A stretch of 64,000 bases of DNA from Paraburkholderia bannensis NBRC 103871 (lineage in GTDB: Bacteria; Pseudomonadota; Gammaproteobacteria; Burkholderiales; Burkholderiaceae). Made by a program: the position numbers and the translations under genes. This document shows, in pieces, positions 53,917 to 63,260 of this stretch. Position 1 is the first letter of the stretch. Every line of letters starts with the position of its first letter. The notes under the pieces are model-generated. The model did not search any database and had not been told where the DNA came from. It saw only the letters and a program-made list of their open reading frames with translations. Location: the NCBI RefSeq assembly GCF_000685015.1, contig NZ_BAYA01000001.1:372001-436000 (forward strand), in the 5' to 3' direction.

Positions 53917-54572
53917 ACAGCCCAGTCACCACCCAGGAAACCGTCTTTGTTGTCGATGACGATGAGGCCGTACGAGACTCCCTGCGCTGGCTGCTCGAAG
54001 CGAACGGCTACCGCGTTCAGTGCTTCACGAGCGCCGAGGAATTCCTCGACGCCTATCAGCCTGCGCAGCAAGCCGGCCAGATCGCCTGTCTGATTCTTGA
54101 CGTGCGTATGCAGGGCATGAGCGGGCTCGAACTCCAGGAGCGCCTGATCGCCGACAACGCCTCGCTGCCGATCATCTTCGTGACGGGCCACGGCGACGTG
54201 CCGATGGCCGTGTCCACCATGAAGAAAGGCGCGATGGACTTCATCGAGAAGCCGTTCGACGAAGCCGAACTGCGCAAGCTGGTCGAGCGCATGCTGGAAA
54301 AGGCCCGCAGCGAAAGCACCAACGTGCAGCAGCAGCGCGCGGCCGCCGAGCGTCTGGGCAAGCTCACGGCGCGCGAGCACCAGGTGCTGGAGCGCATCAT
54401 CGCGGGCCGCCTGAACAAGCAGATCGCCGACGACCTCGGCATCAGCATCAAGACCGTGGAAGCGCACCGCGCCAACATCATGGAAAAGCTCAACGTGAAC
54501 ACGGTCGCCGACCTGCTCCGCCTGGCGCTCTCCAACAAGCCGCAGCAGGCGCAACAGCCGCAGCAGCAATAA
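53913..54572 (+). CDS. FixJ/NarL-type response regulator
   Basis: A 219-residue regulator: receiver domain (VVDDDEAVRDS acidic pocket, phosphoacceptor Asp in LILDVRMQGMSG, VTGHGDVPMAV, IEKPFDE) and a C-terminal LuxR-type HTH (LTAREHQVLERIIAGRLNKQIADDLGISIK, shown in part; NIMEKLNVNTVADL). It ends in a Gln-rich tail. ATG 53913 overlaps the kinase stop by 4 nt, so the pair is coupled. Targets are unknown. Confidence 0.94.
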   Translation: MNSPVTTQETVFVVDDDEAVRDSLRWLLEANGYRVQCFTSAEEFLDAYQPAQQAGQIACLILDVRMQGMSGLELQERLIADNASLPIIFVTGHGDVPMAVSTMKKGAMDFIEKPFDEAELRKLVERMLEKARSESTNVQQQRAAAERLGKLTAREHQVLERIIAGRLNKQIADDLGISIKTVEAHRANIMEKLNVNTVADLLRLALSNKPQQAQQPQQQ

Positions 54573-54758
54573 GTTTCGCGACAAGGCCGCGGCTGGCTGA
54601 TCCGCTCAAGGGATCCGCCAGGCCGCTCGCCAGTTCTCCCCACAGCGCGGCCGCCCCGTTTCATCCAGGGCGGCCGCGTAGCGTATTCCCACCTCGATCT
54701 CCCGTCCCGTTCGGCCACCAATCGGTTCAGCCGCGACAAGTCGCGTCCGTCTGACAGG

Positions 54759-54764
54759 TATAAT
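54759..54764 (+). promoter_or_regulatory. Candidate -10 element for folD
   Basis: TATAAT at 54759-54764 in the 300-bp gap between the response regulator and folD. No convincing -35. The gap otherwise holds no gene. Confidence 0.4.
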
Positions 54765-54872
54765 GTCGGCCTTCACAGCAGCGCCCGCCACGCGCGTCGT
54801 CCGCGCAATCGCCCTCCCGTCGGGCGCGCTCCCGTGCTTCTGTCCCTTGCCACACTCGATTCTCGACCGACC

Positions 54873-55727
54873 ATGACTGCCACTATCATCGACGGCAACG
54901 CCCTCTCCAAGAAACTGCGTGCCGATGTCGCCACGCGCGCCGCCGCCCTCACCGCACGCGGCCATCAGCCGGGCCTCGCGGTCGTGCTGGTCGGCGACAA
55001 CCCGGCCAGCGAAGTCTATGTGCGCAACAAGATCAAGGCGTGCGAGGACAACGGCCTGCACTCGTCGTACGACCGCTATCCGGAAACGCTGTCGGAAGCC
55101 GACCTGCTCAAGCGCATCGACGAGCTGAACAACGACCCGAAGATCAACGGCATCCTCGTGCAGTTGCCGCTGCCGAAGCACATCGACAGCCACAAGGTCA
55201 TCGAAGCCATCGCCCCCGAGAAGGACGTCGACGGCTTTCACGTCGCCAACGCCGGCGCGCTGATGACGGGCCAGCCGCTGTTTCGCCCCTGCACGCCCTA
55301 TGGCGTGATGAAGATGTTCGAGGAGTACAACATCCCCCTCGAAGGTGCGAATGCCGTCGTGATCGGCCGCTCGAACATCGTCGGCAAGCCGATGGCGCTG
55401 CTGCTGCTCGAAAAGGGCGCGACGGTCACGATCTGCCACAGCAAGACGCGCGACCTCGCGAAACACACGCTCGACGCAGACGTCGTCGTGGCCGCCGTGG
55501 GCAAGCGCAACGTCCTGACCGCCGACATGATCAAGCCGGGCGCGACGGTCATCGACGTGGGCATGAACCGCGACGATAACGGCAAGCTGTGCGGCGACGT
55601 CGATTTCGCGGGCCTGAAGGACAAGGCCGGCTTCATCACGCCGGTGCCGGGCGGTGTCGGCCCCATGACGATCACGATGTTGCTCGTCAACACGATTGAA
55701 GCTGCGGAGCGTGCGGCAGGCGCGTAA
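54873..55727 (+). CDS. folD: Bifunctional methylenetetrahydrofolate dehydrogenase/cyclohydrolase
   Basis: A 284-residue enzyme interconverting 5,10-methylene- and 10-formyl-tetrahydrofolate. Visible marks are the active-site Lys in [23 protein letters not shown], the Rossmann GRSNIVGKP motif and [10 protein letters not shown]. It supplies one-carbon units for purines and formyl-Met. ATG 54873 ([11 protein letters not shown]) is preferred to the earlier start in the same frame at 54834. Confidence 0.97.
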   Translation: MTATIIDGNALSKKLRADVATRAAALTARGHQPGLAVVLVGDNPASEVYVRNKIKACEDNGLHSSYDRYPETLSEADLLKRIDELNNDPKINGILVQLPLPKHIDSHKVIEAIAPEKDVDGFHVANAGALMTGQPLFRPCTPYGVMKMFEEYNIPLEGANAVVIGRSNIVGKPMALLLLEKGATVTICHSKTRDLAKHTLDADVVVAAVGKRNVLTADMIKPGATVIDVGMNRDDNGKLCGDVDFAGLKDKAGFITPVPGGVGPMTITMLLVNTIEAAERAAGA

Positions 55728-55758
55728 GCGCAGCGCCCCACCCAGCGATGCAGCAAAG

Positions 55759-55788
55759 AAGCGGCCCCATGCGGGCCGCTTTGCATTT
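55759..55788 (+). terminator. Probable terminator after folD
   Basis: AAGCGGCCC and GGGCCGCTT form a 9-bp stem around CATGC, extendable with a bulge, followed by TTGCATTT. The T-tract is weak. Confidence 0.5.
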
Positions 55789-56045
55789 GAGGCGCGGATT
55801 TGTCGCGCTGTTGCTGGCGCGCTTTCAAGCGCCATAGAGCGCCCGTTACGCCGCCGCGCCCCGACTTCTGTTAATTTGCTCGGATGACCCGGTTGGAAAG
55901 TCGGCTCCGCGCCCCAATAACCGATCTATCGGGGCGCAGCCTGGCGCAGACGTCTCGCCGCCCGGCATTGAAGCCGCCCGCCCCGGCCCCACACAATGCG
56001 ACATCCGCATGCGAATCAACCGCGACAGAAGGAACAGGACGCATC

Positions 56046-58142
56046 ATGGCAATCAACTTTTCCGATAATCCGCTGCTCGATTTTTCCGGCCTGCCGCGCT
56101 TTGGCGAGATCCGTCCCGAACACGTGACGCCTGCGCTCGACGTGCTGCTCGCCAACGCCAGCGCCGCCGTCGAACGCGCCGCCCAGCCCATGACGCCCGC
56201 GCAATGGAGCGACGTGGTCGAACCGGTCGAGCGCGTCACCGAACCGCTCTCGCGCGCCTGGGGCGTGGTGGGCCACCTGAACGCCGTCGCCGATACGCCC
56301 GAGCTGCGCGCTGTCTACGGCGAGAACCTGCCGCGCGTGACCGAATTCTGGTCGAGCGTCGGCCAGAATCTGGCGCTCTACGAGAAGTACAAGGCCATCA
56401 CGAATCACAACTCGTTCCAGTTGCTCACGAGCGAGCGCAAGAAGATTCTCGATAACGCCCTGCGCGACTTCCGCCTTTCGGGCGCGGAGCTGCCCGAAGA
56501 CCAGAAGCCGCGTTTCGCCGAACTGCAGGAACGCCAGGCCGCGCTCGCCAAGGCGTTCTCCGATCATGTGCTGGACGCGACCAATGCCTACGCGTTCTAC
56601 GCCAAGGATGAAAGCGAACTGGCCGGCCTGCCCGAAGACGTGATCGCCGCCGCGCGCGAAGCCGCCGAACGCGAGAACAAGGAAGGCTACAAGTTCACGC
56701 TGCACTTCCCCTCGTATTTCCCGGTGCTCCAGTACTCGGAAAACCGTGCGATGCGCGAGACGATGTATCGCGCCTACGTGACGCGCGCCTCGGAACTCGG
56801 CCCGGTCTATGGCGGCGGCAAGCCCGAATGGGACAACACCGCGATCGTCGACGAGCAACTGAAGCTGCGCGCCGAAGAAGCGAAGATGCTCGGCTACAAC
56901 AACTTCGCCGAAGTCTCGCTCACGCCGAAGATGGCCGAAACGCCCGCCCAGGTGATGAGCTTCCTCGAAGACCTCGCCACGCGCGCACGTCCACACGCGG
57001 AAAAGGACTGGCAGGAACTGCGCGAATTCGCCGCCAGCGAACTCGGCCTCGCGCAGCTCGAACCGTGGGACATGGCCTTCGCGGCGGAGCGTCTGCGCCA
57101 GAACCGCTATTCGTTCTCGGAAAACGAGGTCAAGCAGTACTTCCCTGAAGACTTCGTGCTCAAGGGCCTGTTCAAGGTCACCGAGACGCTCTTCGGCGTA
57201 CGCATTCGCGACGACAGCGCGCCGGTCTGGAACGACGACGTGCGCTTCTTCCGCGTCGAGAACGCCGACGGCACGCTCGTCGCGCAGTTCTATCTCGACC
57301 TCTACGCCCGCGAAGGCAAGCGCGGCGGCGCATGGATGGACGACGCGCGCTCGCGCCGCAAGCTCGACGCCAACGGCGTGCAGACGCCGGTCGCGTACCT
57401 GACCTGCAACTTCTCGGCGCCGGTGGGCGGCCGCCCGGCCTGCTTCACGCACGATGAAGTCATCACGCTGTTCCACGAATTCGGCCACGGCCTGCACCAC
57501 ATGCTCACGCGCGTGGACGAGCTGTCGGTCTCGGGCATCAACGGCGTGGAATGGGATGCGGTCGAACTGCCCTCGCAGTTCATGGAGAACTTCTGCTGGG
57601 AGTGGGACGTTCTCACCGAGATGACCTCGCACGTCGACACCGCCAAGCCGCTGCCGCGCGAGCTGTTCGACAAGATGATCGCTGCGAAGAACTTCCAGAG
57701 CGGCCTGGGCACGCTGCGCCAGATCGTGTTCTCGATGTTCGACATGGCGCTGCACGTCGACTTCGACGCCTCGAAGGGCAAGACCGTGAACGATCTCGCG
57801 CGCGAGATCAACGAGCGCTACCACGTGATCGCACAGGCGCCGTTCTCGCGCTGGCCGAACACGTTCAGCCACATCTTCGCGGGCGGATACGCTGCGGGCT
57901 ACTACAGCTACAAGTGGGCGGAAGTGCTGTCCGCAGACGCCTACGCAGCCTTCGAAGAAGCCGCCGAAGCCGCGAAGTCGAGCGTGCTCGATCCGGCCAC
58001 CGGCACGCGTTATCGCAAGGAGATTCTGGAAGTGGGCGGCAGCCGCCCGGCGATGGAATCGTTCAAGGCGTTCCGTGGCCGCGAGCCGAACATCGACGCG
58101 CTGCTGCGTCATAACGGCATGGAACAGCCGCCGGCGCAATAA
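56046..58142 (+). CDS. prlC: Oligopeptidase A (M3 metallopeptidase)
   Basis: A 698-residue zinc metallopeptidase of family M3A, degrading peptides such as cleaved signal peptides in the cytoplasm. The HExxH motif is HEFGHGLHH (about 481-489), with a downstream Glu region WDAVELPSQFMENF. N-terminus MAINFSDNPLLDFSGLPRFG. The frame extends upstream to 55884, but ATG 56046 matches the family. A strong terminator follows the stop. Confidence 0.96.
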   Translation: MAINFSDNPLLDFSGLPRFGEIRPEHVTPALDVLLANASAAVERAAQPMTPAQWSDVVEPVERVTEPLSRAWGVVGHLNAVADTPELRAVYGENLPRVTEFWSSVGQNLALYEKYKAITNHNSFQLLTSERKKILDNALRDFRLSGAELPEDQKPRFAELQERQAALAKAFSDHVLDATNAYAFYAKDESELAGLPEDVIAAAREAAERENKEGYKFTLHFPSYFPVLQYSENRAMRETMYRAYVTRASELGPVYGGGKPEWDNTAIVDEQLKLRAEEAKMLGYNNFAEVSLTPKMAETPAQVMSFLEDLATRARPHAEKDWQELREFAASELGLAQLEPWDMAFAAERLRQNRYSFSENEVKQYFPEDFVLKGLFKVTETLFGVRIRDDSAPVWNDDVRFFRVENADGTLVAQFYLDLYAREGKRGGAWMDDARSRRKLDANGVQTPVAYLTCNFSAPVGGRPACFTHDEVITLFHEFGHGLHHMLTRVDELSVSGINGVEWDAVELPSQFMENFCWEWDVLTEMTSHVDTAKPLPRELFDKMIAAKNFQSGLGTLRQIVFSMFDMALHVDFDASKGKTVNDLAREINERYHVIAQAPFSRWPNTFSHIFAGGYAAGYYSYKWAEVLSADAYAAFEEAAEAAKSSVLDPATGTRYRKEILEVGGSRPAMESFKAFRGREPNIDALLRHNGMEQPPAQ

Positions 58143-58174
58143 ACCAGCGCTTTACGCCTGAAGCATCCTTAAGA

Positions 58175-58204
58175 CCGCGCCCTTCACCGGGCGCGGTTTT
58201 TTAT
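58175..58204 (+). terminator. Terminator after prlC
   Basis: ACCGCGCCC, TTCACC loop, GGGCGCGGT followed by TTTTTA. A 9-bp perfect stem 33 nt after the prlC stop. Confidence 0.88.
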
Positions 58205-58216
58205 TGCCGTAGCGCT

Positions 58217-59503
58217 TTATCGATGCAGCTTGAAGTCCACGCTGTCAGGCCGCCCTTCAAGCGTGAGCGACGCACGCTGCGCAGGCTGCCGGCTCACGAC
58301 CTTGCCGCGACTCACCACCGCTAGACGCGCCGCGCGCAGTCGGATCGCCTCGATCGGATCGCGTGCATCGAGCACGACCAGGTTCGCCGCGCAGCCCGGC
58401 GCAACGCCATAGCCTTCGAGGCCAAGAATCTGCGCGGGATTGACCGTCACCGCGTCAAAGCACGCACGCGACGCTTCCACGCCCGTCATCTGTGCGACGT
58501 GCAGGCCCATCTGCGCGACTTCGAGCATGTCACCCGAACCGAAGCTGTACCACGGATCCATCACGCAATCGTGGCCGAACGCGACGGTCACGCCGGCCGC
58601 CATCAACTCGGGCACACGGGTCATGCCGCGACGCTTCGGATAGGTATCGGCGCGGCCTTGCAGCGTGATGTTGATGAGCGGATTGGCGATCGCCGCCACG
58701 CCCGATTCGCGCATCAGCGGGATCAGCTTGCTCACGTAGTAGTTGTCCATCGAATGCATCGACGTGAGGTGCGAACCCGTCACCCGTCCGTGCAGGCCAA
58801 GTCGATGCGTGTGCGCCGCGAGCGTTTCGATATGACGCGAGAGCGGATCGTCGGACTCATCGCAATGCATGTCGACACGCAGGCCTTTCTCGGCAGCGAA
58901 CTCGCACAGCAGCCGCACCGATTCCGCGCCGTCGGCCATGGTGCGCTCGAAATGCGGAATGCCGCCGACCACGTCGACACCCATCGCAATAGCACGCTTG
59001 AGATTGTCGAATGCGCCCGCGCTGCGCAGCACGCCGTCCTGCGGGAACGCCACCAGTTGCAGATCGAGATACGGCGCGACGCGGCGCTTCACTTCAAGCA
59101 GCGCCTCGACGGCCAGCAGTCGCGGATCGCAGACATCGACGTGCGAGCGGATCGCCAGCAAGCCGCGCGCGACGGCCCAGTCGCAGTACTGGAGCGCGCG
59201 CTCGACCAGCGCTTCCTGCGTGAGGTGCGGCTTGAGCTCGCCCCACAGCGCAATGCCCTCAAGCAACGTGCCCGACGCGTTCACGCGCGGCAGGCCGTAG
59301 GACAGCGTGGCGTCCATGTGGAAATGCGCGTCGATGAAAGGCGCGCAAACGAGCGAACCGGCAGCGTCGATTTCCTCGCGTGCCGGTGCGTCCAGTCGCG
59401 GCTCGACGGCGGCAATGCGCCCCGCTTCGATGCCGATATCGACCGTCGAATGCCCGGCGGGATGTCCATGCGCAAGCACGGCGCGGCGAATGATCAAGTC
59501 CAT
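58217..59503 (-). CDS. codA: Cytosine deaminase family amidohydrolase
   Basis: A 428-residue amidohydrolase close in length and sequence to E. coli CodA: DAHFHMD (HxH metal ligands), HVDVCDP, VDMHCDESDD (Glu), GSHLTSMHSMDNYY, NPLINITLQGRADTYPKRRG and FGHDCVMDPW. It should deaminate cytosine or a relative to uracil-type products. The position after the metal-binding Asp is Cys, where E. coli CodA has Asp (GHDD), hinting at changed substrate preference. No codB transporter is nearby; the racemase gene is divergent. Confidence 0.85.
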   Translation of the reverse strand: MDLIIRRAVLAHGHPAGHSTVDIGIEAGRIAAVEPRLDAPAREEIDAAGSLVCAPFIDAHFHMDATLSYGLPRVNASGTLLEGIALWGELKPHLTQEALVERALQYCDWAVARGLLAIRSHVDVCDPRLLAVEALLEVKRRVAPYLDLQLVAFPQDGVLRSAGAFDNLKRAIAMGVDVVGGIPHFERTMADGAESVRLLCEFAAEKGLRVDMHCDESDDPLSRHIETLAAHTHRLGLHGRVTGSHLTSMHSMDNYYVSKLIPLMRESGVAAIANPLINITLQGRADTYPKRRGMTRVPELMAAGVTVAFGHDCVMDPWYSFGSGDMLEVAQMGLHVAQMTGVEASRACFDAVTVNPAQILGLEGYGVAPGCAANLVVLDARDPIEAIRLRAARLAVVSRGKVVSRQPAQRASLTLEGRPDSVDFKLHR

Positions 59504-59716
59504 GTACGGCTCCTTGCTGGCGTCTCGTTATGCACGGAGTTCCGATTCTAGCGATGACAGAAATCTGCGCACAGTTGGAGCGCGGCTCAGCGAGCGCGCG
59601 ATGTGTCTGCAAACCGCCCCTGCCCGTATCGTGACACCTGGGCACAACCGTACCTGTACAGCGGCGACGCCACGCCTATACTCGTGCGAACATCTCAACC
59701 ACTCGCGGTGCAGGCA

Positions 59717-60412
59717 ATGAAGACAATTGGCGTGATTGGCGGCATGAGCTGGGAATCGTCGGCGGAGTACTACCGGCTGCTCAACAGCCAGATGAAGGCA
59801 CGGCTTGGCGGACACCACAACGCGCGCAGCCTGATGGCTACCGTCGATTTCGCGCAGATCGAGGCGTTGCAACGCGCGGGCGACTGGGAGGCGCTAGGCG
59901 TCTTGATGGCGCAGGCCGCGCAGCAACTGGAACGCGGCGGCGCCGATATCGTGCTGCTCGCGACCAACACCATGCATCGCGTGTACGCCGCGATCGAAGC
60001 GGCTATCTCGATCCCGTTCCTCCATATCGCCGACCCGACAGGTGCAGCGCTGCGCGCGGCAAACGTGACGCGCGTGGGGCTGCTAGGGACGCGCTACACG
60101 ATGGAACAGGACTTCTATGTGGGCCGGTTGCGCGAGGTGCACGGCATCGACGCCATCGTGCCGAACGAACCCGATCGCGCGGACGTGCATCGCATCATCT
60201 ATGACGAGCTGTGCCATGGCAACGTGGACGCGCAATCGCGTCGCGTGTATCAGCGTGTGATCGACGACCTCGCTGCGCAAGGCGCACAGGGCGTGATTCT
60301 GGGTTGCACGGAAATCACGCTGCTGATTGGCCAGAACGATTCGAGGTTGCCGGTGTTCGACACCACCGCGCTGCATGCGCAGGCCGCGGTGGACTGGGCC
60401 TTGCAGGGCTGA
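59717..60412 (+). CDS. Aspartate/glutamate racemase family protein (YgeA-like)
   Basis: A 231-residue PLP-independent racemase, starting MKTIGVIGGMSWESSAEYY. The second catalytic Cys is in ILGCTEITLL (about 194); the first site is ATNTMH, with Thr in place of Cys, as in E. coli YgeA, a broad-specificity amino acid racemase. It interconverts L- and D-amino acids, perhaps for cell-wall or scavenging roles. ATG 59717 is the family start. It is divergent from the deaminase and convergent with the gcr-like gene. Confidence 0.88.
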   Translation: MKTIGVIGGMSWESSAEYYRLLNSQMKARLGGHHNARSLMATVDFAQIEALQRAGDWEALGVLMAQAAQQLERGGADIVLLATNTMHRVYAAIEAAISIPFLHIADPTGAALRAANVTRVGLLGTRYTMEQDFYVGRLREVHGIDAIVPNEPDRADVHRIIYDELCHGNVDAQSRRVYQRVIDDLAAQGAQGVILGCTEITLLIGQNDSRLPVFDTTALHAQAAVDWALQG

Positions 60413-60439
60413 GCGCCCGCATCGACAGCGGGCCCTGAC

Positions 60440-62569
60440 TCAGTGCGCCTCGCCATGCGCATCGTGACCCGCTGCCGGATGGACGCGCGGCGGGAAAAAG
60501 AACTCCCTTGGATGATGGCGCAGGCGGCTCAGCACGCCGCCGAGCAGACGGCGCGTTTCAGCGAAAGTCACGCTGCGCGCACGCAGCGCGACCCACATCG
60601 CCAGACTGAAGCTCACGAACAGGTTGATCGCGCCGATTGCCCAGGTGCCCGCTATCGCGGTCAGCATCAATGCATGAGGCACCGCGAAATTGAGCGAAAC
60701 ACTCGCGAAGCCCGAGTACGTCGACGCGAACGCGACGTGCCGGATGTCGAGCGGCAGCCCGAGCAACATGCCGGCCACCCACACCCCGCTCAGCATGAAA
60801 CCAAAGACAAAGTTGCCGATCAGCGCCCCGAGATTGCCCCTGACGTAGTTGGCAATACGCGGCAGGTTGCGCTCGCCGAACACTCGCCTCGCCCAGCGGA
60901 TATGCGTGATGCGCTCGGGAATGCGCTCATAGATACACAGGTTGTCGCAGTAGCCATTGATCTGGCCAGCAAGAAAAAGACAGACGCCCGCGAGCGCCGC
61001 GTAGACGAGCGTCGACGGTTTGAACGCCACCTCGTTGAGCAGGCCGGTCGCCCTCGTGGCGCTGATGATCGGATGCCCCATCAGCTCCCGGTACGCGAGC
61101 CCAATGAGCATCGCGACCGGCACGGCCAGCGCGACATTGCCCAGGATCGCCGCGGTCTGGCTGCGCATGGTGCGAACAATGAGGGTGACGAGGTGCTCCA
61201 GGTCGCGCCCGCCCTTGCGGCTGCTGTCCTTGATGGCCGCCGCGAGAACATGGGCCGTCATCGCAGGCTGCTTGGTGGCCACTGTGCCGCGCAGGACGTG
61301 AATCAGCACGAAGCCGAGCCCGTAGTTGAGCCCAAAGCCGAACGATTCGTTGAGCGGCGTCCAGCCACATCCCGCGATGAGAAACTTGAGCGCCGACATG
61401 AAGCCGATGATGCAACCGCCCAGAAGCGCCGAGCGCAGCAGCGCGAAGTAATCCCTTCGACTGGCCGCGATGTAGTGCTCGCCGGCCTGGCCGGCATTCT
61501 CCGTCACGCGCAAGGCGATCAGCTCGACATTCTGGCGGAAGTAATCGCGCAGGTTGTTGCGGCAGCATTCCGCCTGAATCAGTCCGGAAGCCAGCGTGGC
61601 GATCATGGGCAGGACGATGTCATCACCGCGCTCCTCGCGCAGGGCGGCGACGACGCCAATCAGGCTTTCCGCGCGAGACAGATGCTGGTTCAGCCGCAGC
61701 AGGTGCAGCGTCAGCGAGACGCTGGTGCCGGCACGCGCGGCGCGCCGCCGGATCCGGTCACCCACGGCGCGGCACTGGTCGAGCAGGACGGCGAGGTGTT
61801 GCGAGTCGACGCCGGCCGCGACCGCCAGCATGGTGTCGCCGTCGTCGTCGCATGCGTCGGCACACTGCCGTGCCGCGCCGGACGATGCATCGAAGCTCGC
61901 GATGTAGGCCAGCATTTCCTGGTTCTGCGCAATGAACGGCGAGTGCAGCGAGTCAAGCGTCGTATCGTGCCGCAGCATCTCGGGTTCGAGGCCAATCGCG
62001 GCAATCCGGTAAGACAGCACGCGCAACGCTTCAAGCAATTGATGCAATGGCGGCGCAGCGTCCTGCGCGGCACGTGCGCCCTCTTGCCCCGCCTCCTCGT
62101 CGAAGCGCAGCGCGCGCAGCAAGTCAGTCCATGCGTCAATGCCCATCTCGCGAACCCACAGATGGTCGCTTGCCCGCTTGAAGACCTTGGCGATCACGTC
62201 GCGCAACTGACCGAGGTCGAACAGGTCGGGCAGCAACGTGCTGCGAACAAGCCGGTGCGTGACTTCCGTGAAAAAGCCTTTGTTCGGGAAGATGCCGACG
62301 TCCGTGTACAGCGTCACCTGTTTGCGCTCGCCCAGCAAACGCCGCAGCGCACCGCGCAGCGCGGCCCGATAGTCGGCGCTGTGCTCAAGCAGGAAGCAAA
62401 GCGTGTAGACGGCGTGCCTGGCCGCCTCGCCATCGGATGCGCGGCGCGGCCGCACGCTGCTGACGAGGTCGTTCAGGAGCACGATATCGGACTCGTTGGA
62501 ATCGACGAAACGCTGCAAAACGTGTTCGAGCACCGACTGGTACTTTTCAGGAGTAACGGATTTCTTCAT
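60440..62569 (-). CDS. Gcr / SpecificRecomb-family multi-pass membrane protein
   Basis: A 709-residue protein. Residues 1-390 are soluble, helical and rich in charged residues; residues 390-680 hold several membrane helices (LGGCIIGFMSALKFLIAG, YAALAGVCLFLAGQI, LMLTAIAGTWAIGAINLFVSF) and a conserved NYVRGNLGALIGNFVFGF segment. This matches the family named after gonococcal Gcr and annotated as site-specific recombinase. There is no tyrosine or serine recombinase motif, and the membrane topology argues against a recombinase. I choose ATG 62569 (MKKSVTPEKYQ); the longer frame to 62755 has no support. Confidence 0.82.
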   Translation of the reverse strand: MKKSVTPEKYQSVLEHVLQRFVDSNESDIVLLNDLVSSVRPRRASDGEAARHAVYTLCFLLEHSADYRAALRGALRRLLGERKQVTLYTDVGIFPNKGFFTEVTHRLVRSTLLPDLFDLGQLRDVIAKVFKRASDHLWVREMGIDAWTDLLRALRFDEEAGQEGARAAQDAAPPLHQLLEALRVLSYRIAAIGLEPEMLRHDTTLDSLHSPFIAQNQEMLAYIASFDASSGAARQCADACDDDGDTMLAVAAGVDSQHLAVLLDQCRAVGDRIRRRAARAGTSVSLTLHLLRLNQHLSRAESLIGVVAALREERGDDIVLPMIATLASGLIQAECCRNNLRDYFRQNVELIALRVTENAGQAGEHYIAASRRDYFALLRSALLGGCIIGFMSALKFLIAGCGWTPLNESFGFGLNYGLGFVLIHVLRGTVATKQPAMTAHVLAAAIKDSSRKGGRDLEHLVTLIVRTMRSQTAAILGNVALAVPVAMLIGLAYRELMGHPIISATRATGLLNEVAFKPSTLVYAALAGVCLFLAGQINGYCDNLCIYERIPERITHIRWARRVFGERNLPRIANYVRGNLGALIGNFVFGFMLSGVWVAGMLLGLPLDIRHVAFASTYSGFASVSLNFAVPHALMLTAIAGTWAIGAINLFVSFSLAMWVALRARSVTFAETRRLLGGVLSRLRHHPREFFFPPRVHPAAGHDAHGEAH

Positions 62570-62854
62570 GGGCTGCGGGACGAAACATTGCGCCCGACCG
62601 GATAACGACGGAACGCGAAGATGGGGGCAGTGCTGACGGCAAGGGACAGAGCGGGGAACCCGAAAGGTCAACGGCGAATGCACGCAAGCGCAGAAGGTTA
62701 CGGGCAGCATTGCAGCGGCGAAAGCGCGATGTCGCCGCGAGTTGTCAGCGGTCAAGTTGCCCCAAATGGTCGCGGCGCACCGGACGGAAGCACCATCGCG
62801 ATTGCGGCGTGACGCAAGCAGCCGTGGATATGCGGTGAGTCAACGGCGCAATGC

Positions 62855-62880
62855 AAAAAACCCGCAAAGGGCGGGTTTTT
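62855..62880. terminator. Bidirectional terminator upstream of the gcr-like gene
   Basis: AAAACCCGC, AAAGG loop, GCGGGTTTT with A- and T-tracts on both sides. Confidence 0.7.
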
Positions 62881-63010
62881 ATGGTCGGCTCAAGGCCGTG
62901 CTGCTATTGCGCATGAGGGCGCGCGCGCGACGCGATAGCTGCGCGCTGCGGCAGGAGAAAGCCCCCAGCGAGATGGACGGCTGCCCAGATAGATTTTCTT
63001 CGGGCAACAA

Positions 63011-63033
63011 AAAACCCGCTCGCGGCGGGTTTA
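63011..63033 (-). terminator. Terminator of the tRNA-fMet gene
   Basis: On the minus strand AACCCGC and GCGGGTT pair around 5 nt, followed by TTTTTG. It lies about 30 nt after the tRNA 3' end. Confidence 0.75.
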
Positions 63034-63062
63034 TGTTTTCTGACAGGACAGCTTACAGCGTT

Positions 63063-63139
<77 letters not shown>

Positions 63140-63155
63140 TCCGTCAGAGAAAAGA

Positions 63156-63184
63156 ATTATAGGATGAGGTTGTCATGAAGTCAA
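63156..63184 (-). promoter_or_regulatory. Promoter of the tRNA-fMet gene
   Basis: Minus strand -35 TTGACT (63179-63184), 17-nt spacer, -10 TATAAT (63156-63161). The predicted start is about 10 nt before the mature 5' end. Confidence 0.85.
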
Positions 63185-63260
63185 CACTTATTTCTGATAC
63201 GCCTTCTGACTGCGGTTGACGAACGCAGGGTCGCCACACATTAATTCGGAATCCAAACCA

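Larger units (their letters stand above)
62570..63062. other. 493-bp gap between the gcr-like gene and tRNA-fMet
   Basis: No gene is supported. It holds two similar hairpin terminators (62855-62880 and 63011-63033). The first two hundred bases may carry the promoter of the gcr-like gene, but I cannot identify it. Nothing else recognisable. Confidence 0.5.

Noticed and set aside
60440..62569. Mobile element called from the recombinase label of the Gcr-like protein
   Set aside because: No catalytic recombinase motif, no terminal repeats and no other mobile genes; the protein looks like a membrane protein.
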